Source: Areca catechu
Taxonomy: Eukaryota > Streptophyta > Magnoliopsida > Arecales > Arecaceae
Assembly: GCA_021397845.1 (NCBI GenBank)
Contig: CM038044.1
Location: 59,495,851-59,559,850, forward strand
Length of the DNA stretch: 64,000 bases
Reading direction: 5' to 3'
The first letter of the stretch is position 1. Every line of letters starts with the position of its first letter. The notes below the pieces were generated by a model, which did not search any database, was not told the origin of the DNA, and was given only the letters and a program-made list of their open reading frames with translations. A program made the position numbers and the translations under genes. Below are positions 32,693 to 43,747 of the stretch, in pieces.

Positions 32693-33793
32693 TTATAAGG
32701 ATCTCGATCTCACTAAGAAAATCGATCAGGGTTCTTCTCGATTATCATAGTGAAGGCTATGATTTTTGATAAAATAGTGGGAGACATAATTAAATTGAAG
32801 ACCTAATTTAATTATGTAAGTCATTTCATGGTTGTTTGCTTATGTATTGTTCTTTATTAAATGTAGATAAATGGCATCTTTACTATCACTGAGAAGCATC
32901 TTAGATACAAACAAATTGACTGGTCCAAACTATGTGGACTGGTTGAGAAACTTAAAGATTATACTGAGTTCAGAAAAACTTTCTTATATTCTTGATACCC
33001 CTAGTCTTAATCCACTAGGGGATGATGCCACACAGGAAGATATGGCCATATACAAAATGTTGCAGAATGACTCCCTCATTGTCAAGTGTATCATACTAGC
33101 CTCTATGACCAATGAGTTACAGAGGCAGCATGAAAGCATGGATACTCAATCAATAATGCTCAATTTAAAGGAGCTTTATGGAGAACAAAGCAGAACTGCT
33201 AGATACGAAATATCAAATCTGTTATTTCGTGCTAGGATGACAGAGGGTACATCCGTTCAGGATCATGTCCTGAAGGTAATTGACTTAATCACCAGATTGG
33301 GTCAATTAGGGTTTATTATGGATGGGGAGCTGAATCAGGATTTAATCCTGCAATCACTCCCGGAGTAATTTTCTCAGTTTGTCTTGAATTATCACATGAA
33401 CAAACTGAACACTTCCTTGCCTGAGCTGTTAAATATGTTAAAAATAGTAGAGAGCCACATTAAGAGAGAAAAGGCTCCACTTCTTCTTGTTGATAAGACC
33501 AATAAGAAGAAATCGGGCAAAAAGGGTTTTAATAGGAGGATAAACCCTAAGGGTGGCATCAATAAGAACAAGAAAGGAAAGAAGGCCTCAAAATAGTCAA
33601 CCTGTTTCTTTTGCGACAAAGCAGGACATTGAAAAAGGAATTGCAAGGCATACCTTGCAACTGTGAAGCCTGGTGCGGCAGACGCACCAAAAGGTATGTA
33701 TGAGATACATACTATATTGACATTAAATTTGTCTATATCAAATACTTGGGTATTGGATACCGCTTGTGGTTACCATATATGCAAATCTTTGCA

Positions 33794-33798
33794 GGACC
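33794..33798. repeat. Target-site duplication of copia C, left
   Basis: GGACC, repeated at 43743-43747. It lies within the codons of the B polyprotein just downstream of the protease motif. Confidence 0.92.
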
Positions 33799-36217
33799 TG
33801 TTGGGGTTTCAGGTGCACCGCAGCGGAAGTGTAATTTCAAAATGATGAAATTTGCACCGAAATCCCTTAGCCAAGATCTCCTTTTACTAATTAAAACATA
33901 CATACTAACATTCAAACATAGATTGTTAGAATTAGAGTACCAACCTGCAATCGCTAATTCCAACAAAGTTGATGTTGAAGGGGCTGATTGAATTCACCAG
34001 GCGTCCAAGTGTCCGCCCCCCGATGGTGTTCCACACAGAGCAGTGATCAAGACAACTCTATCTTCTTTTCAAAGGTTCCTTCTATTGAGTTCTTCTTCCT
34101 AGAACTCAATTGCTTGGACTATGGCTTGAATTCCTCCACACAAAGGCTTGCTTTCCTTTCCTTGACTCCTTCTCCTCCTTCCACCAAGACCTTGGCCCTT
34201 TAGACACCCTTGTCTTGAAGAAAAAGACCTTGTCCTAAGAGGACATAGGCTTGTCTTAAGTTGGAGGAGAAATTAAGACAATGATGTCTTAATGTATGAA
34301 AGAAAGGAAGAAATCAGAACTTCTTTCTTTCCTTTACCGTCGGAGACTTTTACTTTTATCTTGTTCAGTAGCAGAGTTTCGACAGAGGTTTACTCTGTAG
34401 AGGAAACAATGCAAGAGCAAGAAAAAATAAAAGAGTCTTCAGGAGAGGAAGAAAGAAAAAGATTACATAATGTTCTGATTTTTCCCGACCCTTTAAATAG
34501 AAATCAGATAGGCACCTACACACCTCTCCGTAATCTCTTTCTCACGCCCTTTCCAATTTCTCACACCCCATCCTCCCATCTCATGGCCTTCCAGATTAAA
34601 TCCCATGGCTCTTCTTAAAGGAAAAACTGCGGTGTTTTAAAAGGAAGGAAGTCGCGACTTTTCATCTCCGAAGAGATGTTATTTCGCGCGCCCGGGAGGA
34701 GTTAGCGCTTTCTTTCTTTCTCAAAATCCCATCAGCCGTTGGATTCTCATCCAAGGGGGGAGAGAAGGTGCGCTAATCACTTAAGAAGGAGGCCGCCCAA
34801 ATAAAAACATCGGAGAATTTATTTGGGGCGCGCCAAGAGTCCATGCGCCATGGACTCTTCCTTAAGGCGCGCCAAGAGTCCATATGCGCATGGACTCTTG
34901 GTGTTTGGCATGAAAAATAAAAGGGGGCGGGTGGGGAGGCTAGCCAAGCTACATGGCTAGCCAATAGGGTTAGCCACATTCCCGTTTTTCTTAATTAGGG
35001 TCTAATTAGGTCCAATTAGAACCCAATTTGAAACAATCCGGAACCCTAATTCGAATCTGATCCGAATAGAAGCTAGGGCTTGCAACACCTGCTAGAGTGT
35101 TATCTTGCAAAGACGATTTAATTCCAAATTAAATTCTTGATCAATCCTCTTAAGTGTGTGACCCATTGGGTTCCACATCTAGCCAGCAGTGGGTTCGAAT
35201 ACAAGTTGACCTAATTTGATTAGAACTCTTTCTAATCGATTTAGGTCAAACCGGGCTTACCCGAATCGATCAATTAGGATTCTTCCTAACATGTGATCTT
35301 TGAACTTGATCAACCCACAAGACAAGATTGACGTCTAGCAACGTGTCATGTCTACCCGGAAGATATGGAAATTCTGGTGAAATACCAAAATTATCCTTCA
35401 GTAGAGAGTTACCTACAATTAGATCTTTCGATCAGCCTGCACCCAAAATATAACTATGGATATGGATATATGTCAAATCCAATATTATATTTGTTTCTAG
35501 CTCAATCTTATAATGATGATTCGATTATCTTGATATTAGAAACCATCTCTAATATCTTCACTTTGATCAAAGATTCCCTGAATCATCATGCGATTGTTGA
35601 CTAGCTGGATGCAATCTCCTCTTACTAAGAGTGATCGATTCCTTGTTGACCTACTCATTACCTTCATATTCAATTCACCATTCCCAGTATCAATCCTGTG
35701 CATGTCTCAGTGTCATGATTAGGATTGAACCAAAGGATGGGTTCATGTACATAAGGTACTTATGGCAGTCTCAGGTCAAAAGATTACTTGTACCACTCCC
35801 ACTATGAGAACCTTCTATTGACATGTAGCTAAGACTCCATTAGATGTTCTCAAGTTGGATCATATCAGTGAACTCATTCTCCAATGAGCACCCACATCCC
35901 AGTATTAGTGTCATACACAAGTGACTGTGAGAGCAGTCACCCTTTCCAGTATACCCGGGATGTGCTAGTCTTATCGGAAAACCCTGATCCCCTACTCAGG
36001 GTTCCTTTGACTAGGAATACTTTAGATTAAGGTTTTAAGATTTTAGGTCTCACTGGTATGATCTCATCATAACCCTAAAATCATAGCCCTAATCTATGGG
36101 GTTCATCATATAATAAACACAGCATATGATGAAAATAATGCCTTTATTTAGAAAATTATCAATTACAATGGTTTGGGAGATACAACAGAGATTGGTTTGT
36201 AGGGCATATCCCTTTCA
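33799..36217 (-). repeat. Copia C 3' LTR
   Basis: On the plus strand it runs from TGTTGGGGTTTCAGG to CCCTTTCA. The double palindrome is at 34833-34901 and the TATA-like box reads CCTTTAAATAG near 34490 (plus-strand view). ORFs such as 34292-34618 recur at 41816-42142 in the other LTR and are not supported as genes. Confidence 0.93.
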
Positions 36218-36231
36218 ATCTCCCACTTGCA

Positions 36232-39200
36232 CTAAAGCCAATCGCCTTTGAATCTTAATCCCATACATTCTAGGTGGCGATCAAAATCTCGCTGTGGTAG
36301 AGCCTTAGTGAACGGGTCTGCTACATTGTTCTTTGTATCAACTCTATCTATGTAGACATCTTGTCTCTCTACTATTTCTCGGACAAGATGGAAGCGTCTC
36401 AGAATGTGCTTGGACTTATGATGAGCTCTTGGTTCCTTAGCTTAAGCAACGGCCCCAGTGTTGTCACAGTAAAGTGGCACTGGGTTTTCAATTTGAGGAA
36501 CAACACCCAACTCTGTGATGAACTTCTTCATCCAGACTGCTTCCTTGGCGGCTTCACTAACAGCTATGTATTCTGCCTCTGTGGTTGAGTCAGCTACAGT
36601 CTGCTGCTTGGTACTCTTCCAACTCACTGCTCCACCATTTAGGATAAAAACATATCCCGAAATGGATTTGCTATCATCAGGGTCTGATTGAAAACTAGAA
36701 TCAGAATAAGCTTCTAGTTTAAGATCAGAACCACCATAAACCAGAAAAATATCCTTAGTCCTTCTTAGGTACTTAAGAATATTTTTAACTGCTTTCCAAT
36801 GATCCTCTCCTGGATCAGCCTGAAACCTACTGACAATGCCTAAAGCATATGCCACATCAGGCCTGGTACATAACATGGCATACATTATGGATCCTATTGC
36901 CGAAGCATAGGGTATAGAATTCATTCTATCTCTTTCATCAGGTGTCTTAGGAGACATCCTTTTAGAAAGATGTATGCCTTGACTCATAGGAAGATAACCT
37001 CTTTTACTTCCTTCCATGCTGAATCTTTTCAGCACTAAGTCAATGTACCTAGATTGGGATAAACCTAGCATCCTCTTAGATCTATCTCTATAGATCTTAA
37101 TACCTAGTATATAGGATGCTTCTCCCAAATCTTTCATGGAAAACTGGTTTGATAGCCAAACCTTGACTGATTGCAACATTGGGATATCATTCCCAATGAG
37201 GAGTATGTCATCTACATACAGAACCAAGAAGACTATGGCACTCCCACTAGTCTTCTTATAAACACAGGGTTCATCCACATTTTTGATAAAACCAAATCTT
37301 TTAATAGTTTCATCAAAGCGGATGTTCCAACTCCTGGAAGCTTGCTTTAATCCATAAATGGATTTCTTCAGCTTGCATACTTGATTAGGTTTATTCTTTG
37401 AAATAAAACCTTCTGGCTGTGACATGTAGACTTCTTCCTCAAGGAAACCATTGAGGAATGCAGTTTTCACATCCATCTGCCATATCTCATAATCGTGGTA
37501 TGCTGCTATAGCAAGTAAAATCCGAATTGATTTTAGCATGGCAACAGGTGAAAATGTTTCATCATAATCAATTCCCTGTTTTTGTCTAAAACCTTTAGCC
37601 ACTAATCTGGCTTTATAGGTTTCAACTTGGCCATCAGCCCCAATCTTTTTCTTATAGACCCATTTACACCCAATAGGATTAACACCCTCTGGTGCATCAA
37701 CCAAAGACCATACTTGGTTTACATACATAGAGTCTACTTCGGATTCCATGGCTTCTTGCCATTTATCTGAGTCAGTACTCAAGATAGCTTCCGTATAGGT
37801 CAGAGGTTCATCATTTTGAATGACTTGAGCTTCATTGTTTTCAATAATAAACCCATACCTCTCAGGTGCCCGTGGCACTCTGTCAGACCTACGAGGAGGA
37901 GTTTTGTGTTCTGGTTCTGTCCTAACTATATGTTCTAATGGTTGAGAATTGTCTATCTGTATTTCTTGCACTTCTCCAAGTTCAATTGTTCTACCATTGC
38001 CCTTTTCCAAAATGAACTCTTTTTCTAGAAAAGTGGCATGCCTGCTAACAAAAATCTTTTGTTCAGTAGGATGGTAGAATAGATATCCTCTACCTTCTTT
38101 AGGATATCCTACAAATAGACATTTATCCGCTCTAGGTTCCAACTTATGTCCAAAATTTTTTTTAACATAAGCTGGACATCCCCATACCTTAAAATATTTA
38201 AGATATGGTTTCTTTCCACTCCAAATTTCATATGGAGTACTAACAACGGATTTAGAAGGTACCTTGTTCAGAATATAAACAGCAGTTTCTAGGGCATGAC
38301 CCCAGAAAGAAATGGGCAAATTTGTGAAGCACATCATGGATCGTACCATATCTAATAAGGTACGATTTCTCCTTTCAGCTATACCATTTAGCTGTGGTGT
38401 ATAAGGAGGGGTCCATTCAGAAAGGATTCCATTAACTTTAAGATAGTCTAAAAACTCCGTGGATAAGTATTCTCCTCCTCGATCAGAACGAAGAACTTTA
38501 ATACTTTTCCCGGTTTGTTTTTCGACCATACTTTGATACTCCTTAAATTTATCAAAGGCTTCAGATTTGTGTTTCATAAGATACACATATCCGAACCTAG
38601 ATAAATCATCTGTAAAAGTGATAAAATATGAGTATCCTCCTCTGGCCTGAGTTGTCATTGGACCACATACATCAGTATGTATAAGTCCTAATAACTCAGT
38701 TGACCTTTCCCCATGTCCAGTGAATGGAGTTTTTGTCATCTTACCCATGAGACATGATTCGCAAGTTCCTAATGATTCATACTCATAAGGATCAAGGAAT
38801 TTTTCCTTGTATAACTTGCTAATCCTAGACTCATTAACATGACCAAGTCTATGATGCCAAAGTAAAGTATCATTAAAGTCTTTTCTTTTCCTTTTAGTAT
38901 TGACATGAAAAATACTATCATTGGAAGAAAGAGTTAAGAGCCCATTGCTAAATATGCCAGAACAAATAATTTTATTAGATAACATTATTGAGCAACCAGT
39001 GCTCGTTACATCCATTACATATCCTTGTTTTAATAACAAAGGAATAGATATAATGTTCCTAATAATCTTTGGCATATAGTAACAATTCTCTAGCTCCAAG
39101 ATCTTCCCTGAAGGCAACTTCAGAATATAGGTCCCTACAGCTTCTGCTTGGATGATATCACCACCAGCACCGTAGAGATTGAAGTCGCCTTCCTTCAATA

Positions 39201-40143
39201 CTTTAAGCTTGTGGAGGTCCTGCAAAGATTTGCATATATGGTAACCACAAGCGGTATCCAATACCCAAGTATTTGATATAGACGAATTTAATGTCAATAT
39301 AGTATGTATCTCATACATACCTTTTGGTGCGTCTGCCGCACCAGGCTTCACAGTTGCAAGGTAAGCCTTGCAATTCCTTTTCCAATGTCCCACTTTGCCG
39401 CAAAAGAAACAGGTTGACTGTTTTGAGACCTTCTTTCCTTTCTTGTTCTTATTGATGCCACCCTTAGGGTTTAGTCTCCTGCTAAAACCCTTTTTGCCTG
39501 ATTTCTTCTTATTGGTCTTATCAACAAGAAGAAGTGGAGCCTTTTCTTTCTTAACATGGCTCTCTGCTGTTTTTAACATATTTAACAGCTCAGGCAAGGA
39601 AGTGTTCAGTTTGTTCATGTGATAATTCAAGACAAACTGAGAAAATGACTCCGGGAGTGATTGCAGGATTAAATCCTGATTCAGCTCCCCATCCATAATA
39701 AACCCTAATTGACCTAATCTGGTGATTAAGTCAATTACCTTCAGGACATGATCCTGAACGGATGTACCCTCTGTCATCCTAGCACGGAATAACTGCTTAG
39801 ATATTTCGTATCTAGCAGTTCTGCTTTGTTCTCCATAAAGCTCCTTTAAATTGAGCATTATGGATTGAGTATCCATGCTTTCATGCTGCCTCTGTAACTC
39901 ATTGGTCATAGAGGCCAGTATGATACACTTGACAGTGAGGGAGTCATTCTGCCACATTTTGTATGTGGCCATATCTTCCTATGTGGCATCATCCCCTAGT
40001 GGATTAAGATTAGGGGTATGAAGAATATAAGAAAGTTTTTCTGAACTCAGTACAATCTTTAAGTTTCTCAACCAGTCCACATAGTTTGGACCAGTCAATT
40101 TGTTGGTATCTAAGATGCTTCTCAGTGATAATGAAGATGCCAT
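36232..40143 (-). pseudogene. Copia C full polyprotein frame with two stops
   Basis: From the gag ATG at 40143 to the family stop at 36232-36234 the frame is continuous for 1303 codons, with no frameshift. The two in-frame stops are TAG at 39981-39979 (a Gln codon in B) and TAA at 36444-36442 (a Gln codon in A and B). Both are single C-to-T changes. The second removes only the last 70 or so residues of RNase H. The first separates about 54 residues of gag from the rest. Apart from these two codons no lesion was found, unlike A and B. Confidence 0.9.
36442..39972 (-). CDS. Copia C gag-pol, long open part (1176 aa)
   Basis: This is the open frame between the two stops. By residue of this ORF: UBN2-type gag 1-140; basic linker; zinc knuckle C188, C191, H196, C201; protease D239-T-A; GAG-pre-integrase 370-425 (HHRLGHVN, CESCLMGK); integrase D434, D497, E533 (35 residues between the last two); linker 600-730; reverse transcriptase 745-990 with YVDD at 919-922; RNase H from about 1085 with D1091 and D1170. 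All these catalytic residues are present. The start at 39972 is the first ATG after the upstream TAG; the ancestral start is 40143. It is the best-preserved coding sequence of the window. Whether it is translated is unknown. Confidence 0.88.
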   Translation of the reverse strand: MATYKMWQNDSLTVKCIILASMTNELQRQHESMDTQSIMLNLKELYGEQSRTARYEISKQLFRARMTEGTSVQDHVLKVIDLITRLGQLGFIMDGELNQDLILQSLPESFSQFVLNYHMNKLNTSLPELLNMLKTAESHVKKEKAPLLLVDKTNKKKSGKKGFSRRLNPKGGINKNKKGKKVSKQSTCFFCGKVGHWKRNCKAYLATVKPGAADAPKGMYEIHTILTLNSSISNTWVLDTACGYHICKSLQDLHKLKVLKEGDFNLYGAGGDIIQAEAVGTYILKLPSGKILELENCYYMPKIIRNIISIPLLLKQGYVMDVTSTGCSIMLSNKIICSGIFSNGLLTLSSNDSIFHVNTKRKRKDFNDTLLWHHRLGHVNESRISKLYKEKFLDPYEYESLGTCESCLMGKMTKTPFTGHGERSTELLGLIHTDVCGPMTTQARGGYSYFITFTDDLSRFGYVYLMKHKSEAFDKFKEYQSMVEKQTGKSIKVLRSDRGGEYLSTEFLDYLKVNGILSEWTPPYTPQLNGIAERRNRTLLDMVRSMMCFTNLPISFWGHALETAVYILNKVPSKSVVSTPYEIWSGKKPYLKYFKVWGCPAYVKKNFGHKLEPRADKCLFVGYPKEGRGYLFYHPTEQKIFVSRHATFLEKEFILEKGNGRTIELGEVQEIQIDNSQPLEHIVRTEPEHKTPPRRSDRVPRAPERYGFIIENNEAQVIQNDEPLTYTEAILSTDSDKWQEAMESEVDSMYVNQVWSLVDAPEGVNPIGCKWVYKKKIGADGQVETYKARLVAKGFRQKQGIDYDETFSPVAMLKSIRILLAIAAYHDYEIWQMDVKTAFLNGFLEEEVYMSQPEGFISKNKPNQVCKLKKSIYGLKQASRSWNIRFDETIKRFGFIKNVDEPCVYKKTSGSAIVFLVLYVDDILLIGNDIPMLQSVKVWLSNQFSMKDLGEASYILGIKIYRDRSKRMLGLSQSRYIDLVLKRFSMEGSKRGYLPMSQGIHLSKRMSPKTPDERDRMNSIPYASAIGSIMYAMLCTRPDVAYALGIVSRFQADPGEDHWKAVKNILKYLRRTKDIFLVYGGSDLKLEAYSDSSFQSDPDDSKSISGYVFILNGGAVSWKSTKQQTVADSTTEAEYIAVSEAAKEAVWMKKFITELGVVPQIENPVPLYCDNTGAVA

Positions 40144-40321
40144 TTATCTACATATAATTAAGAACAATACATAAGCAAACAACCATGAAATGACTTACAT
40201 AATTAAATTAGGTCTTCAATTTAATTATGTCTCCCACTATTTTATCAAAAATCATAGCCCTCACTATGATAATCGAGAAGAACCCTGATCGGTTTTCTTA
40301 GTGAGATCGAGATCCTTATAA

Positions 40322-40645
40322 TTTACAAAAGATCTTGCAGACAACACAACAAATCTTTTATAAGTTCTAAGGTAGGAAACTCTTCCAATTATATCTCATA
40401 TAATTCTCAAAAATAACTTGGCCTCTAGAACATTATAAGTCTTGCAGAAAACACAACAAACCATAATGTTCTAGTTAAGTCAAGACCCTTTCATTTCTAT
40501 ACAGTCAATATTCAAATATAATGCCCTTGTAGATAACACAACAAGGCATTATACTGAATATACTGTAAGCATATTTTGCACTAGACCAATATTATGTCAA
40601 TCACCCTATTAGGTCTTGCAGATAACACAACAAACCTAATGTGGT
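40322..40645 (-). other. Four hairpins with one common loop, copia C leader
   Basis: On the plus strand, H4 spans 40322-40364, H3 and H2 lie between, and H1 spans 40603-40645. The loops read CTTGCAGATAACACAACAA or close variants, the reverse complement of the loop in A and B. Stem pairs are retained except for a G-U pair in H4 and mismatches in H1. Confidence 0.83.
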
Positions 40646-40735
40646 TCATAACACAGTAATGATCCAGCATGAAGGAAGGCCAACATATAGCATTTTTTAA
40701 CACTAAGCATATAAGTCAAGATTTAAATATAATCA

Positions 40736-40877
40736 AATCGGCCAGGCAAGTGGAAGAGATGTGGGAGTCCCCCCGTTGCTTTCCTAGACACCAATAAAAA
40801 TTGGCCAGGTCAGTCAACGGAACCAATTAAAAACCACGATTCTCTTTACCTTCCCAGAACCACCTATCTAGACACCG
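40736..40877 (-). other. Shared leader cassette, copia C copy
   Basis: It is the same as in A and B on the opposite strand: GCCAGGCAAG, GTCCCCCCGTTG, CCTAGACACCAAT, ATTGGCCAGG, CAACGGAACC and CTAGACACC in plus-strand order. Confidence 0.7.
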
Positions 40878-41318
40878 AATGATCAATTGTTCATCATGAC
40901 TAGTGATGCTTATTAGTTAAATATGCTATGACTTAATATGATTTTAAGAAGAGGGCTTTATAAAATTGCCAGCACATTCTTACAAAAAAACATATCATAA
41001 TGATATCACTCTGATAAACATATATGTGCTAAGTGTGTCATCATACTAGGACAACCATTTACCACATAATGGATCCACCATTATGCTAGGGCAACCTTAT
41101 TTCAGTATGATGACTTCAAAACTAATCATATCTCTATAATAATTAGGGTTTGAGTGAAAAACCCTAATTAGTGGCATACATCAAAACATTAATTATCATA
41201 TATGCATTCCTTAAATTATGCTAAGTGTATCAGCATTCAAGGGTTTAAAACCCTAATTTCGATACTACAACAAAAATGCATATCATATGTTTTAACTGTA
41301 ATAAGGATGGCTCTGATA

Positions 41319-41331
41319 CCACTGTTGGGGT
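41319..41331 (-). other. Primer binding site of copia C
   Basis: On the minus strand TGGTATCAGAGCC, a perfect match to the known initiator-Met-tRNA primer site, directly inside the 5' LTR. Confidence 0.93.
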
Positions 41332-41332
41332 T

Positions 41333-43742
41333 TCAGGTGCACCGCAGCGGAAGTGTAATTTCAAAATGATAAAATTTGCACCGAAATCCCTTAGCCAAGA
41401 TCTCCTTTTACTAATTAAAACATACATACTAACATTCAAACATAGATTGTTAGAATTAGAGTACCAACCTGCAATCGCTAATTCCAACAAAGTTGATGTT
41501 GAAGGGGCTGATTGAATTCACCAGGCGTCCAAGTGTCCGCCCTCCGATGGTGATCCACACAGAGCAGTGATCAAGACAACTCTATCTTCTTTTCAAAGGT
41601 TCCTTCTATTGAGTTCTTCTTCCTAGAACTCAATTGCTTGGACTATGGCTTGAATTCCTCCACACAAAGGCTTGCTTTCCTTTCCTTGACTCCTTCTCCT
41701 CCTTCCACCAAGACCTTGGCCCTTTAGACACCCTTGTCTTGAAGAAAAAGACCTTGTCCTAAGAGGACATAGGCTTGTCTTAAGTTGGAGGAGAAATTAA
41801 GACAATGATGTCTTAATGTATGAAAGAAAGGAAGAAATCAGAACTTCTTTCTTTCCTTTACCATCGGAGACTTTTACTTTTATCTTGTTCAGTAGTAGAG
41901 TTTCGACAGAGGTTTACTCTGTAGAGGAAACAATGCAAGAGCAAGAAAAAATAAAAGAGTCTTCAGGAGAGGAAGAAAGAAAAAGATTACATAATGTTCT
42001 GATTTTTCCCGACCCTTTAAATAGAAATCAGATAGGCGCCTACACACCTCTCCGTAATCTCTTTCTCACGCCCTTTCCAATTTCTCACGCCCCATCCTCC
42101 CATCTCATGGCCTTCCAGATTAAATCCCACGGCTCTTCTTAAAGGAAAAACCGCGGTGTTTTAAAAGGAAGGAAGTCGCGACTTTTCATCTCCGAAGAGA
42201 TGTTATTTCGCGCGCCCGGGAGGAGTTAGCGCTTTCTTTCTTTCTTAAAATCCCATCAGCCATTGGATTCTCATCCAAGGGGGGAGAGAAGGTGCGCTAA
42301 TCACTTAAGAAGGAGGCCGCCCAAATAAAAACATCGGAGAATTTATTTGGGGCGCGCCAAGAGTCCATGCGCCATGGACTCTTCCTTAAGGCGCGCCAAG
42401 AGTCCATATGCGCATGGACTCTTGGTGTTTGGCGTGAAAAATAAAAGGGGGCGGGTGGGGAGGCTAGCCAAGCTACATGGCTAGCCAATAGGGTTAGCCA
42501 CATTCCCGTTTTTCTTAATTAGGGTCTAATTAGGTCCAATTAGAATCCAATTTGAACCAATCCGGAACCCTAATTCGAATCCGATCCGAATAGAAGCTAG
42601 GGCTTGCAACACCTGCTAGAGTGTTATCTTGCAAAGACGATTTAATTCCAAATTAAATTCTTGATCAATCCTCTTAAGTGTGTGACCCATTGGGTTCCAC
42701 ATCTAGCCAGCAGTGGGTTCGAATACAAGTTGACCTAATTTGATTAGAACTCTTTCTAATCGATTTAGGTCAAACCGGGCTTACCCGAATCGATCAATTA
42801 GGATTCTTCCTAACATGTGATCTTTGAACTTGATCAACCCACAAGACAAGATTGACGTCTAGCAACGTGTCATGTCTACCCGGAAGATATGGAAATTCTG
42901 GTGAAATACGAAAATTACCCTTCAGTAGAGAGTTACCGTACAATTAGATCTTTCGATCAGCCTGCACCCAAAATATAATTATGGATATGGATATATGTCA
43001 AATCCAATATTATATTTGTTTCTAGCTCAATCTTATAATGATGATTCGATTATCTTGATATTAGAAACCATCTCTAATATCTTCACTTTGATCAAAGATT
43101 CCCTGAATCATCATGCGATTGTTGACTAGCTGGATGCAATCTCCTCTTACTAAGAGTGATCGATTCCTTGTTGACCTACTCATTACCTTCATATTCAATT
43201 CACCATTCCCAGTATCAATCCTGTGCATGTCTCAGTGTCATGATTAGGATTGAACCAAAGGATGGGTTCATGTACATAAGGTACTTATGGCAGTCTCAGG
43301 TCAAAAGATTACTTGTACCACTCCCACTATGAGAACCTTCTATTGACATGTAGCTAAGACTCCATTAGATGTTCTCAAGTTGGATCATATCAGTGAACTC
43401 ATTCTCCAATGAGCACCCACATCCCAGTATTAGTGTCATACACAAGTGACTGTGAGAGCAGTCACCCTTTCCAGTATACCCGGGATGTGCTAGTCTTATC
43501 GGAAAACCCTGATCCCCTACTCAGGGTTCCTTTGACTAGGAATACTTTAGATTAAGGTTTTAAGATTTTAGGTCTCACTGGTATGATCTCATCATAACCC
43601 TAAAATCATAGCCCTAATCTATGGGGTTCATCATATAATAAACACAGCGTATGATGAAAATAATGCCTTTATTTAGAAAATTATCAATTACAATGGTTTG
43701 GGAGATACAACAGAGATTGGTTTGTAGGGCATATCCCTTTCA
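41333..43742 (-). repeat. Copia C 5' LTR
   Basis: It is 2410 bp and matches 33799-36217 almost base for base by eye. It has TG...CA ends and the double palindrome at 42357-42425. The plus-strand frame that starts in this LTR near 43651 runs by chance into the B polyprotein. Confidence 0.93.
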
Positions 43743-43747
43743 GGACC
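43743..43747. repeat. Target-site duplication of copia C, right
   Basis: GGACC, identical to 33794-33798. Confidence 0.92.

Larger units (their letters stand above)
33799..43742 (-). mobile_element. Copia C: youngest, nearly intact Ty1/copia element
   Basis: It is 9944 bp on the minus strand with LTRs 41333-43742 (5') and 33799-36217 (3'), primer site 41319-41331, leader 40144-41318 and gag-pol 40143-36232. Duplications are GGACC on both sides. The two LTRs differ only at scattered positions by eye. It sits within B, which sits within D, which sits within E2, so it is the latest of these insertions. Only two stop codons spoil its polyprotein. Confidence 0.95.

Noticed and set aside
39368..39622. 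Hydrophobic plus-strand ORF (also at 13393-13647 and 33392-33646 on the minus strand)
   Set aside because: The same frame recurs antisense to the lysine-rich gag linker in A, B and C. Lys-rich coding gives Phe/Leu-rich antisense frames, so the apparent membrane protein is an artefact.
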